From the NCBI GenBank assembly GCA_031285845.1, contig JAITVK010000028.1, positions 60,919 to 124,918 of the forward strand: a DNA stretch of 64,000 bases, read 5' to 3'. Shown here piece after piece: positions 36,001-42,495 of the stretch. This stretch comes from Propionibacteriaceae bacterium. Its GTDB lineage: Bacteria; Actinomycetota; Actinomycetes; Propionibacteriales; Propionibacteriaceae. The first letter of the stretch is position 1. Each line of letters starts with the position of its first letter. The notes under the pieces are model-generated. The model made no database searches and was not told the origin of the DNA. It was given only the letters and a program-made list of their open reading frames with translations. The translations under genes and the position numbers were made by a program.

Positions 36001-38934
36001 CTCTGCCGCGCGGAAGTCGGCGACGACAAGACCTGGTCGTGCGCGGTTCCTGACGACAAGGCGTTGACGGATGGCGACCACGTCATCGACGCGGTCGAGA
36101 CTGACCCGGCGGGCAATGTGTCCGATCCGGCCGAGGTTCCGTTCGTGGTCGACACGGTGGCTCCGCAGGCTCCTGTGATCCAGGTGGCCAACGGGATGGA
36201 AATCACTGGCACGGCCGAGCCCGGGACGACTGTGACTGTGACAGTGCCAGGCGTGAACGATCCGGTCACTGGCGTCCCGGTGGACGACCAGGGTCGTTGG
36301 ACGATCCCGACACCGGAAGGGGCGCGCAACGGCGTGGTCACCGCGGTGTCGATCGACGACGCGGGCAACGTGTCGCCGCCAGCCACCAAGGATCTGGTGA
36401 TCGAAGTCGACGCGCCGGTGATCGAAGTCGCCAACGGCACGACCATCTCGGGCACGTCGAAGCCGGGCACCGCCACGGTGACAGTGACCGTGCCGTTGGA
36501 AGACGGGACCTCACAGGTCGTCGTGGCCACTCCAGACGCTGAAGGCGACTGGGCTGTGCCCACCCCGGATGACGCGCTCGACGGTTCGATTGTGACCGCT
36601 GTGGCAGCCGATCCGGCGGGCAACACGTCGGGCGAGACACAGAAAGTGATTGACACTTTCACGCCTGATCCGGTGATCGAGATAGCGAATGGCACGGTGA
36701 TCTCAGGAACAGCTGAGGGTGGGGCGTCGGTCGTGGTCAAAGTTCCACTGACTGACGGATCCGTGGCCACGGTGACGGTGACGGCCGACCCGGATGGGGC
36801 TTGGTCGATTCCAACACCTGAGCGGGCTGTGGACGGTTCGACCGTCACCGCTCAAGCGACCGATCCGGCGGGCAACGTCTCAGGAGAGGCGAGCAAAGTC
36901 ATTGATCTGGGCAAGCCCGACGCGCCTCATGTCACGTCCCCGGCTCCTGGGGATCAGATCAATGACGCCACTCCGGTGGTGACCGGTGATCAAGGTGAGC
37001 CGGGCAACGAGATCGTGGTCCGCGACGACGATGATCGTGAGTTGTGCACGACGACGGTGCTGCCTGACGGCACGTGGTCCTGCCAGATTCCGGATGATCG
37101 TCCTCTGCCTGAGGGTCCTGCCAATCTGGTGGTGACCGAGGAGGACCCGGCGGGCAACGTGTCGGACCCGACCGAGGTTCCCGTGGTCGTCGACACGACG
37201 CCGCCGGACGCGCCCCACGTGGTGGATCCTGGCGTCGGTGACCTCATCAGTGACGCCACTCCGGTGGTGACTGGTGATCAAGGTGAGCCGGGCAACGAGA
37301 TCGTTGTTGAGGATGATCAGGGTCGTGAGTTGTGCACGACGACTGTTCAAGCCGATGGCACGTGGTCTTGTCAGATTCCGGATGATCGTCCTCTGTCTGA
37401 GGGTCCTGCCAATCTGGTGGTGACCGAGACTGATCCGGCGGGCAACGTCTCCGATGAGACGCGGGTCCCGGTGGTGGTGGACACCATCGCCCCGGACGCT
37501 CCGGTGATCGAGGTGGCCAACGGCGATCAGATCAGTGGAACTGCGGAACCTGGGGCGAGGGTCACCGTGACGATCCCTGGAGTGAACGATCCGATCGACA
37601 CGGTCGCCGACAGTCAGGGACGCTGGAGCGTGCCGACCCCGTCAGAGGCGGTCGACGGTGACGTCAAAGCTGTGGCGACCGATCCGGCGGGCAACGTCTC
37701 TGCTGAGGCGACCAAGTCTCTGGATGTGACGCCACCGGCTCCGCCGCGCATAGACATCGCCGATGAGATCGAGGTCACTGGTGGGTTGGATTCGTCCGAA
37801 CCAGGGGCCACCATCACCGTGACCTGGCCGGACGGCTCCACCAGTCGTACGGTCGTGGATGACGAAGGGGGCTGGAGTGTGCCGACCCCACCGGGAATGA
37901 TGCCTGGTGAGATCTCGGTCACGGCCACCGATGAGGCGGGCAACGTCTCTGACCCGAGCCTGGGCGATCTGGTCTTCCATGGGCCGGTCGACGCGGCGGG
38001 AATCGCTTTGGCGGTGTCCACCAAGGCGACCCACGTCTGGTATCAGGGCGAGGTTGTGCCGTACGCCTTCACGACCACCAACACTGGCACGGTCGCGTTG
38101 GCGGATGTTCAGCTGAGCGAATCCGTCAAATACATGGAACTGGACGAGACCTGCTCCGACTACATCGGAGTGATCTTGCCCGGCGAATCTGTGACCTGTA
38201 CGGGGAACTACACCGTTCCCCAAGAGGACATGGATCATGGCGACGTGACTCATGAGGTCCGCGTCGTCGGAGTCCCTGTGGTGGCAGTCCCGCTGTCGAC
38301 TCCGATGGCTCGGGCGAGCGTGAACCAGGTGTTCGCGTCCGCTGGGGCCACACCGGAGGTCGTCTCGACGATGGCTTCGGTGGAGGCGACCGCCCGGGTG
38401 ACCACCCCGGTGGTCCAAGCGCCGGCGATCAATCTGGTGAAATCGGTGCCATCGGGCTCGTACGATAAGGCGGGCTCGCTGGTGACGTACCTGTTCACTG
38501 TGAAGAATGTGGGCAACGTGACCTTGCGCGACGTGGTTGTCAGTGACCCCAAACCTGGGGTCCAACTGGACGGCACGTGCGGTGCTCTGGGCGCGATCGC
38601 TCCTGGCTCGACTGTCCAATGCCTGGGCACCTACGTCGTGACTGACGCGGATGTCCAAGCGGGGCAGATCATGAACACGGCGATGGCGGAAGGCATGTCG
38701 CCGATAGCGCCGGATGATCCGACGCTTGGTTTGGTGACCGATGATTCAACGGCGGTGGCCGTCGCTAACACCGTTCCCCCCCAAGTGGCGGCGCCGGCCG
38801 CCCCAGTGGTGGCTCCAACCGGTGGATCATTGGACACTGCCTCAATCCCTAGTTCCGCGTGGTTCGCGATCCTGCTCCTCACGGCCGGTCTGTCTGTGGG
38901 TTGCCTGATCCGGAGCCCAAGGAAAGCCTCCTAG
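27082..38934 (+). CDS. Giant cell-surface protein of Ig-like repeats with sorting signal
   Basis: 3,950 residues behind GGAGAG. An extended signal peptide ends near TTASAA (about 57-63). To about residue 2830 come invasin/Big_1-like repeats, many with a Cys-x(8-14)-Cys pair ahead of a TSTxAGTY strand, alternating with Ig units of ADGxxxNxVTAxAxDxxGNP type. Residues about 2835-3635 are Big_6-like units with PAGNVSDP motifs, two of them nearly identical. Residues about 3640-3890 hold two DUF11-like domains. The end has VAPTG (3910-3914), a hydrophobic segment and a basic RSPRKAS tail, a variant of the LAXTG-type sortase signal. It should form a long wall-anchored stalk for adhesion. Ligand unknown. 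The sortase-like protein at 48.0 kb is a candidate anchoring enzyme. Confidence 0.88.
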   Translation: MQARPPFFHRVNSRPSRRTGDSEPRPRPGLPRRVLRPVSWVSALALMLMGLVSTLSPTTASAAGPVDLSKSTISVEQNVVNADQKIKATITARDAQGAPVSGQKVDVTGNHVVVSVTPRGGCTTGTDGSCQVEAFITGSAVVNGKDGALTATINGQNLAGSPYPVLWSNQHGNARWGSITAPTNMVVGQAYPVTISVAYNQGGAPFAGQDVWLKCGADASICSFSPAASGKTGSDGTYHASVTLNRQPTAPVGLVGYFSAGNDRIPGIFVHDLPIIAGAPVVTQPQASPANSELSVTPDRPLYVGEQAANQYAATVTVRDQANQALSGVPVTFGVTRGDGSPVDGSKTRLSATSCTSEANGQCASPVTLTSTQAGDFIITAKIADPANNDAATDVRNSGWAVKYAPGGMTPNPSCDGTNFTVSRTSAPVGTWVTAQAYITDEYCNPVGPDRSVSITLTGDARFENGLTMANRATDPDSKVTVKFTDTTAETVTVSATIPGHIRNSPQSVQFTAGDLCVIEDGCDPGPQVPAERRTRVEVTSNNATADGVATNTITAHAFDILGNPLTGGATFTLTPQDADLIGLPGQIRTGDTGTGTATAASAVPGEHLVKAFIGSTELNQTGSPLKLNYRARAADKAASSLTLRTVDSTGQVVTGNMVSVTAGQEVTAMVAVRDAAHAPIDGVQVRIQGNGNVDDGAIFADTVCTSGESGPGECFVPFTSAVAQVVDVWALISVGNDWVDVADSPSTAVFAAGSVSADQSSVTVDPSRTTVGAPVTVTVMVRDEHGNAVDGLTEADFKLSGIPSGSTPPLQFSDFTARGDDRYTFTTTSQFKGGFTIETVVDGVVLDQKPEVVFVSGPVCVTNCDPRDNPATDDQDESTNHTRFEVFANGAHADGSSADAVTALAFDRLGNVVDLIDADGAPVVIPVELTDTTATPGLTGMLSPAKATGIIGAAGSVTLGFTSTVAGTYDVEGTINGQRPSTSVIAPRLFFVRGGVDASRSSLTVSANAAVVGGPVPATVTVRDQQDNPVGGIVVALENDFKSGQMPWSCETNSTPGPEFGTCEFELTSYLIGDYQVRALIGGVDVQDSPAQIQFVASNVCSSDCAPVDDPTTQDEDESQTHYTHVRVTTVATPPADGRTPNEVTAWAYDHYGNPVRNATVATTTITDTLTVTKGEAQTGPDGTATLEYTSLTAGEAQARVMIDGVEVKNQPGRPALGHSPVTMEFTNGTAVADRSWVEIRPATSQPVDSTFTITAHVYDVHDNPVQFEQVKFVSSNPADAVLTGAGGTGTQADPVTCVTLADGTCSVSLNSTKAGTYSVAATLKAGDKPTELRSSPVFATFTPGPLCLPADCSADPGAPVTSARVVTNGAKADGQAQDLVEVLAYDRHGNPIPGIDVGSTTADADLIIQPGNTITPTDANGRATVWYASTVAGKYEAQVTTTDPRDPATPVTGQPDGSPVTLSFGDGVGDASKSSFSITPKVAGLTSPLVVGIDDPNTYQVTATVRDAHNQPVSGAVVSFANVEAGPVWAQGETTCTTVADGACSAYISSTVAGTYTVTAALAGDVIESGKPAAWTADEVCFTQDGCEPEDPDSSLISRVKVTTDFQVADGMTADVISVWAYDRWGNPKTGASVNPDTTDRTLRIDSGAHAGVDDQGTATVNARSTVAGAHPATVQIDGRPSGGVPVTLNFVAGAVDPNTSKLTVDPVRQVAGSPVTVTVAANDVQGNPILDLAVDDFALTGVAVGGDLPELVFTGFASPEPGVYTFTTTSKLVAEFQLGATVRGVQLADTPTVEFYAGAVCVANCEPVDPNNVTRFEMAANDQVADGSAQDTARAYAFDHYGNAVDQASVEVADVTTAPALVGKLTPANQSTRSGPDGTAQVAWSSTVAGTYSALGKIDGLTPVTGALDKIRFSNGEADPDKSTLEITPTGSQVVDSLFTAKATIRDAQRNPVASAVVSWTTDAPAGFGDGKTTTTCETDQDGVCFVTVTSALVGVYDVHATIPVAGAPVDLGGDQDSAKASPQSVEFTHGDVCVTNCHPVDDPRTPEPEDETNVTWAEVTRDNQVADGRSTDEVTVHAYDANGNVVPEAVVVSTPASGMTAVNTTDKTGGDGTVVAKFTAETKGTYAVDITVDGQTGFPGARSQLTFVNSTPAADKSNLTITPNDGDPTMGRGLEAGSTYTVTATVRDAHDNTVDGATVGFVLPNGVTSTATDQSTGTTSCLTLGSGQCSIAVTSTIAATYEIAGEMSGAALANTVTAPFVAGPVDASMSYVEVTHDGARDDGTQRNTVTVHALDRFGNPVAGATVGSTSDESALTIQPDIAQTGTAGATTVWYTSTVAGAHDADVTVDGLTPKNSPVTLHFGSGSGDPVRSDWVITPDGPLTVGVDTASQYTLTATVRDVFGDPADGTVVQFTTDSDSTSWGAARSATCVAGESGEPGVCSVTVSSTRAGTYPFVAQLTNGQIGQAQNRAWQADEVCADGCAPEDGVTATTMVTVTTPDGVRADGVARNRAQVETYDKWGNPVAGVIVQSSARQEGTLTVQSGIDATDATGRSTIWYASTTVGTHQADVTVTDRTAASKTPTGSPVDLVFLPGAPDTGRSGLTVTPSTQTVGETVTATARVVDDRDYPLSGVQVWFDATGAATVSDQATCTTVDGECSVTVSDRVAERIDVDAKIDQTNPLTGAPVKVAIGVKPVEFVTGCLPGIDPNCRYDDSVDDDHRTRVQVTKDAQPAGGGVDLATLWLFDLYGNPVSEVTPATVPSVDSLTASAVATTNVAGLADLEYVSTVDGAFTATVTVKGEPVVFVPQPGGPLDGDASEIAQRSSPVTLAFMDRTKPNPPVITGPVDGTVTRDQPVIVTGTGEPGAWLDLREGDEVLCHVQVDQAGTWSCDPGLREGVHTVVADQTDPSGNVSDKSNPVTVTIDRTAPGKPIIIEPSPGDVTNDSTPVVSGTGDEPGNTIIVSDENGDELCRAEVGDDKTWSCAVPDDKALTDGDHVIDAVETDPAGNVSDPAEVPFVVDTVAPQAPVIQVANGMEITGTAEPGTTVTVTVPGVNDPVTGVPVDDQGRWTIPTPEGARNGVVTAVSIDDAGNVSPPATKDLVIEVDAPVIEVANGTTISGTSKPGTATVTVTVPLEDGTSQVVVATPDAEGDWAVPTPDDALDGSIVTAVAADPAGNTSGETQKVIDTFTPDPVIEIANGTVISGTAEGGASVVVKVPLTDGSVATVTVTADPDGAWSIPTPERAVDGSTVTAQATDPAGNVSGEASKVIDLGKPDAPHVTSPAPGDQINDATPVVTGDQGEPGNEIVVRDDDDRELCTTTVLPDGTWSCQIPDDRPLPEGPANLVVTEEDPAGNVSDPTEVPVVVDTTPPDAPHVVDPGVGDLISDATPVVTGDQGEPGNEIVVEDDQGRELCTTTVQADGTWSCQIPDDRPLSEGPANLVVTETDPAGNVSDETRVPVVVDTIAPDAPVIEVANGDQISGTAEPGARVTVTIPGVNDPIDTVADSQGRWSVPTPSEAVDGDVKAVATDPAGNVSAEATKSLDVTPPAPPRIDIADEIEVTGGLDSSEPGATITVTWPDGSTSRTVVDDEGGWSVPTPPGMMPGEISVTATDEAGNVSDPSLGDLVFHGPVDAAGIALAVSTKATHVWYQGEVVPYAFTTTNTGTVALADVQLSESVKYMELDETCSDYIGVILPGESVTCTGNYTVPQEDMDHGDVTHEVRVVGVPVVAVPLSTPMARASVNQVFASAGATPEVVSTMASVEATARVTTPVVQAPAINLVKSVPSGSYDKAGSLVTYLFTVKNVGNVTLRDVVVSDPKPGVQLDGTCGALGAIAPGSTVQCLGTYVVTDADVQAGQIMNTAMAEGMSPIAPDDPTLGLVTDDSTAVAVANTVPPQVAAPAAPVVAPTGGSLDTASIPSSAWFAILLLTAGLSVGCLIRSPRKAS
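36919..37494 (+). repeat. Two tandem, nearly identical 288-bp Ig-module repeats
   Basis: Within the giant gene, 36919-37206 and 37207-37494 encode consecutive 96-residue modules that share long identical protein stretches, such as TPVVTGDQGEPGNEIVV and the CQIPDDRPL segment, with only scattered silent changes in the DNA. Their similarity is far above that of the other modules, which indicates recent duplication or conversion. Confidence 0.8.
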
Positions 38935-38944
38935 GGTTTGAGGG

Positions 38945-39007
38945 GCCCAGCAACCGCCTTTCGTGACCTCACCGACGTGGTCGCGGAAGGAGGTTGCTGG
39001 GCTTTTT
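38945..39007 (+). terminator. Strong rho-independent terminator of the surface-protein gene
   Basis: The arms at 38945-38968 and 38979-39002 can pair over 24 positions, starting GCCCAGCAACC and ending GGTTGCTGGGC, with one mismatch and two G-U pairs, and a 10-base loop. TTTTT follows at 39003-39007. This is the clearest canonical terminator in the window. Confidence 0.88.
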
Positions 39008-39041
39008 CATTCGGTACGGTCGACGTCATTCGGTACGGTCG
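39007..39041 (+). repeat. Short tandem repeat after the terminator
   Basis: The 16-base sequence TCATTCGGTACGGTCG occurs at 39007-39022 and again at 39026-39041, three bases apart, giving a 19-bp period. It begins in the T-run of the terminator. Function is unknown; it might bind a regulator or be a replication slip. Confidence 0.7.
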
Positions 39042-39377
39042 GTCCGCCTGTTTGGTCGCCGTGTGGTGGGGCGATTGGAGTCGTCATCGGCGCCCCTTTT
39101 CAGCGCGGTCCGGGTGGAGTGCGTGTGAGATGGATCCTGCTGCGCCACGTGGTCGGGACGCGGTGGTGTGTGGGCGCCTTGTTGGGTCGTCGGCGCGGTG
39201 GGAGTGACGCGTTCGTACGCCGCGTCCAGTGCTGCGAGATTGACGCGATGACGCCGGACGAGATCGCCCACACCCCACCTCCTCGTGTCTTCTGTTTGAC
39301 AATCTGACCCCGCTCGGGGAAGAATTCTGACAACCGCCTAATCATCAGTAGACGGATTATTGAATGGAGTTGATGTC
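39042..39377. other. Intergenic region with promoter for the glycerol cluster
   Basis: 336 bases without a supported gene. Open frames on both strands are Arg-rich and lack ribosome sites. A good promoter lies at 39296-39325. Nothing else recognised. Confidence 0.5.
39296..39325 (+). promoter_or_regulatory. Promoter for the flavoprotein/glycerol genes
   Basis: TTGACA (39296-39301), an 18-base spacer and AAGAAT (39320-39325) form a recognisable sigma-70-type promoter, 52 bases before the flavoprotein start. Confidence 0.55.
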
Positions 39378-40775
39378 ATGTCACTGTCGAACGAGGCATA
39401 TGAAGCTCTTCGCGTCAGCCTCGGAGCGAGCGCGATCGTCGACGAATCGGCGGAAGCGCTGGCCGCCAGCAGCCACGACACCTGGCCGGTGGCGACAAAA
39501 CTGGCTTTGCTGGATGAGCACCCGTATCAAGCGGACGCAGTCGTTCGCCTGGCGTCCTTCGACCAGGTTCCGGAAGTTCTTCGGATCGCGACTCAGTTCT
39601 CGGTGCCCGTGACGGTGCGAGCGCTCGGGTCGTCGGTGACCGGGCAGCCTTTGCCGGTACGGGGCGGCATCGTGCTGGATGTCAGCGCGATCCCGGCGCA
39701 GTTCGAGGTCAACGAGCGGAACATGACCGTGACGGTGACCGCCAGCATGAACGGCGGCGAGCTGGAAGATGCTCTGGTCGAGCGCGGTCTCACCTTGGGG
39801 CATTCTCCTCAGTCGCTCTACCGGTCAGCGGTCGGCGGCTGGATCGCCACACTGGCCACTGGTCAGTTCTCGTCGATGTACGGCGGAATCGAAGACTTGG
39901 CGACCGGATACACGGTGGTTCTCGCCACCGGCGAAGTCGTCGAATTGAAGGCGTCGCCGCGGGCCGCGATGGGCCCGGATCTGCGCCAGCTTTTCATCGG
40001 CTCCGAAGGCACTTTGGGCGTCATCACGTCCGTGACGTTGAAGGTCTTTCCCCTCCAGTACACCCGGTTGACCGCGTTCGCCCTGCCCAGTGTGGAGGCG
40101 GGCTTGGAGATCATGCGCGAGCAGGCTTTGCTCAGCCTTCACCCCATGTTGCTGCGCTTGTATGACACTGACGAGGCTCGCCATGCCATGGTCGACCGCG
40201 AGTTCGCTTCCCCGGTGCTGTTCGTTGGAACCCGTGGTCCCCAGGAGTTGGCCGACGTCGAAATGAGTCTGTTGACGGATATGGCCCTCAAACGCGGCGC
40301 GACCGATCTGGGCCCAACCTCGGTCCAAGCCTGGATGGATCGGCGGTACGACTTCTCGACGGTGGAGAACTTGCTCGCCAGCGAGGGAGGCTACGCCGAG
40401 ACGATCGAGGTGGCTCACAACTGGGACGGTATTCAGGGGCTTTACCATGATTTGAAGCGGGCGCTCGCCCCACTGTCAGACGAAGTCTTGTCGCATTTCT
40501 CTCACGTCTACACCCAAGGCACCTCAATGTACATGATCCTGCTCGGCCGGGCCGGGTCGAATCGTGAGGCCTTGGAGCGGTTGCGCACAATCTGGAGCAC
40601 GACGATGCAAGTCTGTTTGGACAATGGCGCGGAGTTGTCCCATCACCATGGGGGCGGGCTGGCCCGCTCGCCGTACTCCCGTCGCTCTTTGGGATCGGCC
40701 CATCTCGTTTTGGAGAAGGTCAAGGCCGCGCTCGACCCGGCCGGTATCCTGAATCCCGGAAAGCTGGGGCTTTAG
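39378..40775 (+). CDS. FAD-binding oxidoreductase, alkyl-DHAP-synthase-like
   Basis: 465 residues from the ATG at 39378, nine bases after GGAG. An N-terminal FAD_binding_4 (VAO-type) domain shows VPVTVRALGSSVTGQPLP and GGWIATLATGQFSSMYGGIEDL. The substrate domain has FIGSEGTLGVIT and a C-terminal SHHHGGGLARSPY with His422-His424, then LDPAGILNPGKLGL. The HHHG motif is that of alkyl-dihydroxyacetonephosphate synthases, so a phosphorylated three-carbon substrate is likely. A glycerol kinase and GlpD follow in the same direction. In Mycobacterium tuberculosis, as I recall, a similar flavoprotein lies near glpD1, which supports a shared pathway. The exact reaction is unknown. Confidence 0.82.
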   Translation: MSLSNEAYEALRVSLGASAIVDESAEALAASSHDTWPVATKLALLDEHPYQADAVVRLASFDQVPEVLRIATQFSVPVTVRALGSSVTGQPLPVRGGIVLDVSAIPAQFEVNERNMTVTVTASMNGGELEDALVERGLTLGHSPQSLYRSAVGGWIATLATGQFSSMYGGIEDLATGYTVVLATGEVVELKASPRAAMGPDLRQLFIGSEGTLGVITSVTLKVFPLQYTRLTAFALPSVEAGLEIMREQALLSLHPMLLRLYDTDEARHAMVDREFASPVLFVGTRGPQELADVEMSLLTDMALKRGATDLGPTSVQAWMDRRYDFSTVENLLASEGGYAETIEVAHNWDGIQGLYHDLKRALAPLSDEVLSHFSHVYTQGTSMYMILLGRAGSNREALERLRTIWSTTMQVCLDNGAELSHHHGGGLARSPYSRRSLGSAHLVLEKVKAALDPAGILNPGKLGL

Positions 40776-40953
40776 CCGAGATGGGGGCTCGGCGGCGTCG
40801 GGTCCCCATCGCCCACGACAGAAAGGCGCGCCTCATGCACATCGACGTGTCAGGCCCCAGTGGTCCAACCTGTGAACATCCTCAGTCGACCCTCGTGGCT
40901 GAACATCCCTGAGCCTGTCATCATCCCCCACCCCCACCCAAGGAGAAACAACG

Positions 40954-42465
40954 ATGTCCTCTACTCACATCCTCGTCATCGACGCTGGAACCACCGGAAT
41001 CCGGGCTCTCATCTACGACGAAACCGCCCAGATTCTCGCTCAGGCCTACACCGAGTTCCCGCAGTATCACCCGCTGCCGGATCGGGTTGAGCAGGACGCG
41101 AACGAGATCTGGGCCGCCGCCACGGCCATGATCACACAAGCGCTCGCCAGCGCGTCACTCCAGCCTGGCGACATCACAGCCATCGGCATCACCAACCAGC
41201 GAGCCACCACGATCTTGTGGGATGTTCGTACTGGCGAGCCAGTGACGAGAGCGATCGTGTGGCAAGACACCCGTACGGCCGATCGCGCGGCGGAGCTCAG
41301 CGCCCTGTGGGGCGACACGATCTATTCGCGAACCGGTTGGGCGATCGCGCCGGTGTATTCGTCGTTGAGCATCGAGTGGGTGTTCGCCAACATCCCCGGA
41401 GTGCGCGAGCTGGCCGACGACGGCTATCTGCGGTTCGGAACGATCGATTCCTGGCTGATCCACAAGCTGACTGGGGGGCGTACCCATGTGATCAGCGCCT
41501 CCAACGCATCGGTCACCGGGTCGTACGATCTGCTGGCCGACGAGTGGTACGAGCAGTGGCTCAACTCGTTGGGGATTCCGGTGTCCATCTTTCCCACGGT
41601 TTGTGACGATTCAGGGGAACTGGGGGTCACCGACGTGGCTGTTTTCGGCGCGGCTGTGCCGATCGGGTCGGCCATCGCCGATCAGCATTCAGCGCTGTTC
41701 GCGCAAGGCTGCATCGAGCCTGGCATGGTCAAATGCACCCACGGCACCGGCACTTTCCTTGACATGACCATCGGCACCACACCAGTCATCGACCCGGCGT
41801 CAGGTTTGACGTCACAAATCGCTTGGCGCAGGAACGGGCGAACGGTTTATGCCTTGGAGGGGTACGCCGGCTCGACTGGAGCGGCTGTTCAGTGGCTGCG
41901 CGACGGGATCAAAATCATCGAGACTTCCACCGAGTCGGAGGAACTCGCCCGCAGCGTGCCCCATAATGGCGGGGTCTACGTCGTTCCGGCGTTGACGGGT
42001 CTGTCCGCTCCCTATTGGGATTTGTATGCTCGCGGCACGATTTTCGGCATCACGCCAGGCACGACCCGGGCCCACGTCGCCCGAGCCACTTTGGAAGGCA
42101 TTGTGTTTTCCGTACGCGACTTCGTCGACGTGATGAGTTCAGTGTCGGGTTATGCGATCACCCGCATCGCTGTGGACGGGGGAGCGTCCAAGAACAACCT
42201 GCTGATGCAATTCCAGGCTGATCAACTCGACGCTGTGGTGGAGCGCCCGCGCAACACGGAAGCCACCAGTCTGGGGGCGGCGTTGTTGGCCGGGCTGGCC
42301 ACCGGGGTGTGGTCCACACCTGCCGAAGCGTTGTCCACGCTTCAGATCGAGGCGACGTTCAGCCCACAGACCACCGCACAGGTTCGCGACGACCAGTATC
42401 GGACGTGGCAGCGGGCCGTTGAGCGTGCGCGCGGCTGGACCCGAGGTCTAGCGGCGACGGAATAA
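40954..42465 (+). CDS. glpK: FGGY-family kinase, probable glycerol kinase
   Basis: 503 residues. FGGY kinase features are DAGTTGIRALIYD (phosphate 1), VEQDANEIWAAA, GITNQRATTILWDVRTGEP with AIVWQDTRT, FGTIDSWLIHKLTGG and the second FGGY signature region around VDGGASKNNLLMQFQADQL. Glycerol kinase makes sn-glycerol 3-phosphate from glycerol and ATP, which suits the adjacent glpD. The N-terminal motif is less canonical than in typical GlpK (GTTGIRA instead of GTTSxRA), so a related polyol cannot be excluded. AAGGAG lies nine bases before the ATG. Confidence 0.82.
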   Translation: MSSTHILVIDAGTTGIRALIYDETAQILAQAYTEFPQYHPLPDRVEQDANEIWAAATAMITQALASASLQPGDITAIGITNQRATTILWDVRTGEPVTRAIVWQDTRTADRAAELSALWGDTIYSRTGWAIAPVYSSLSIEWVFANIPGVRELADDGYLRFGTIDSWLIHKLTGGRTHVISASNASVTGSYDLLADEWYEQWLNSLGIPVSIFPTVCDDSGELGVTDVAVFGAAVPIGSAIADQHSALFAQGCIEPGMVKCTHGTGTFLDMTIGTTPVIDPASGLTSQIAWRRNGRTVYALEGYAGSTGAAVQWLRDGIKIIETSTESEELARSVPHNGGVYVVPALTGLSAPYWDLYARGTIFGITPGTTRAHVARATLEGIVFSVRDFVDVMSSVSGYAITRIAVDGGASKNNLLMQFQADQLDAVVERPRNTEATSLGAALLAGLATGVWSTPAEALSTLQIEATFSPQTTAQVRDDQYRTWQRAVERARGWTRGLAATE

Positions 42466-42495
42466 ATCGGACCGTGGAAGGAAAGGACTGACACG

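Noticed and set aside
38938..39307. Plus- and minus-strand frames after the surface-protein gene
   Set aside because: They overlap the strong terminator and tandem repeat, and are Arg-rich without ribosome sites.
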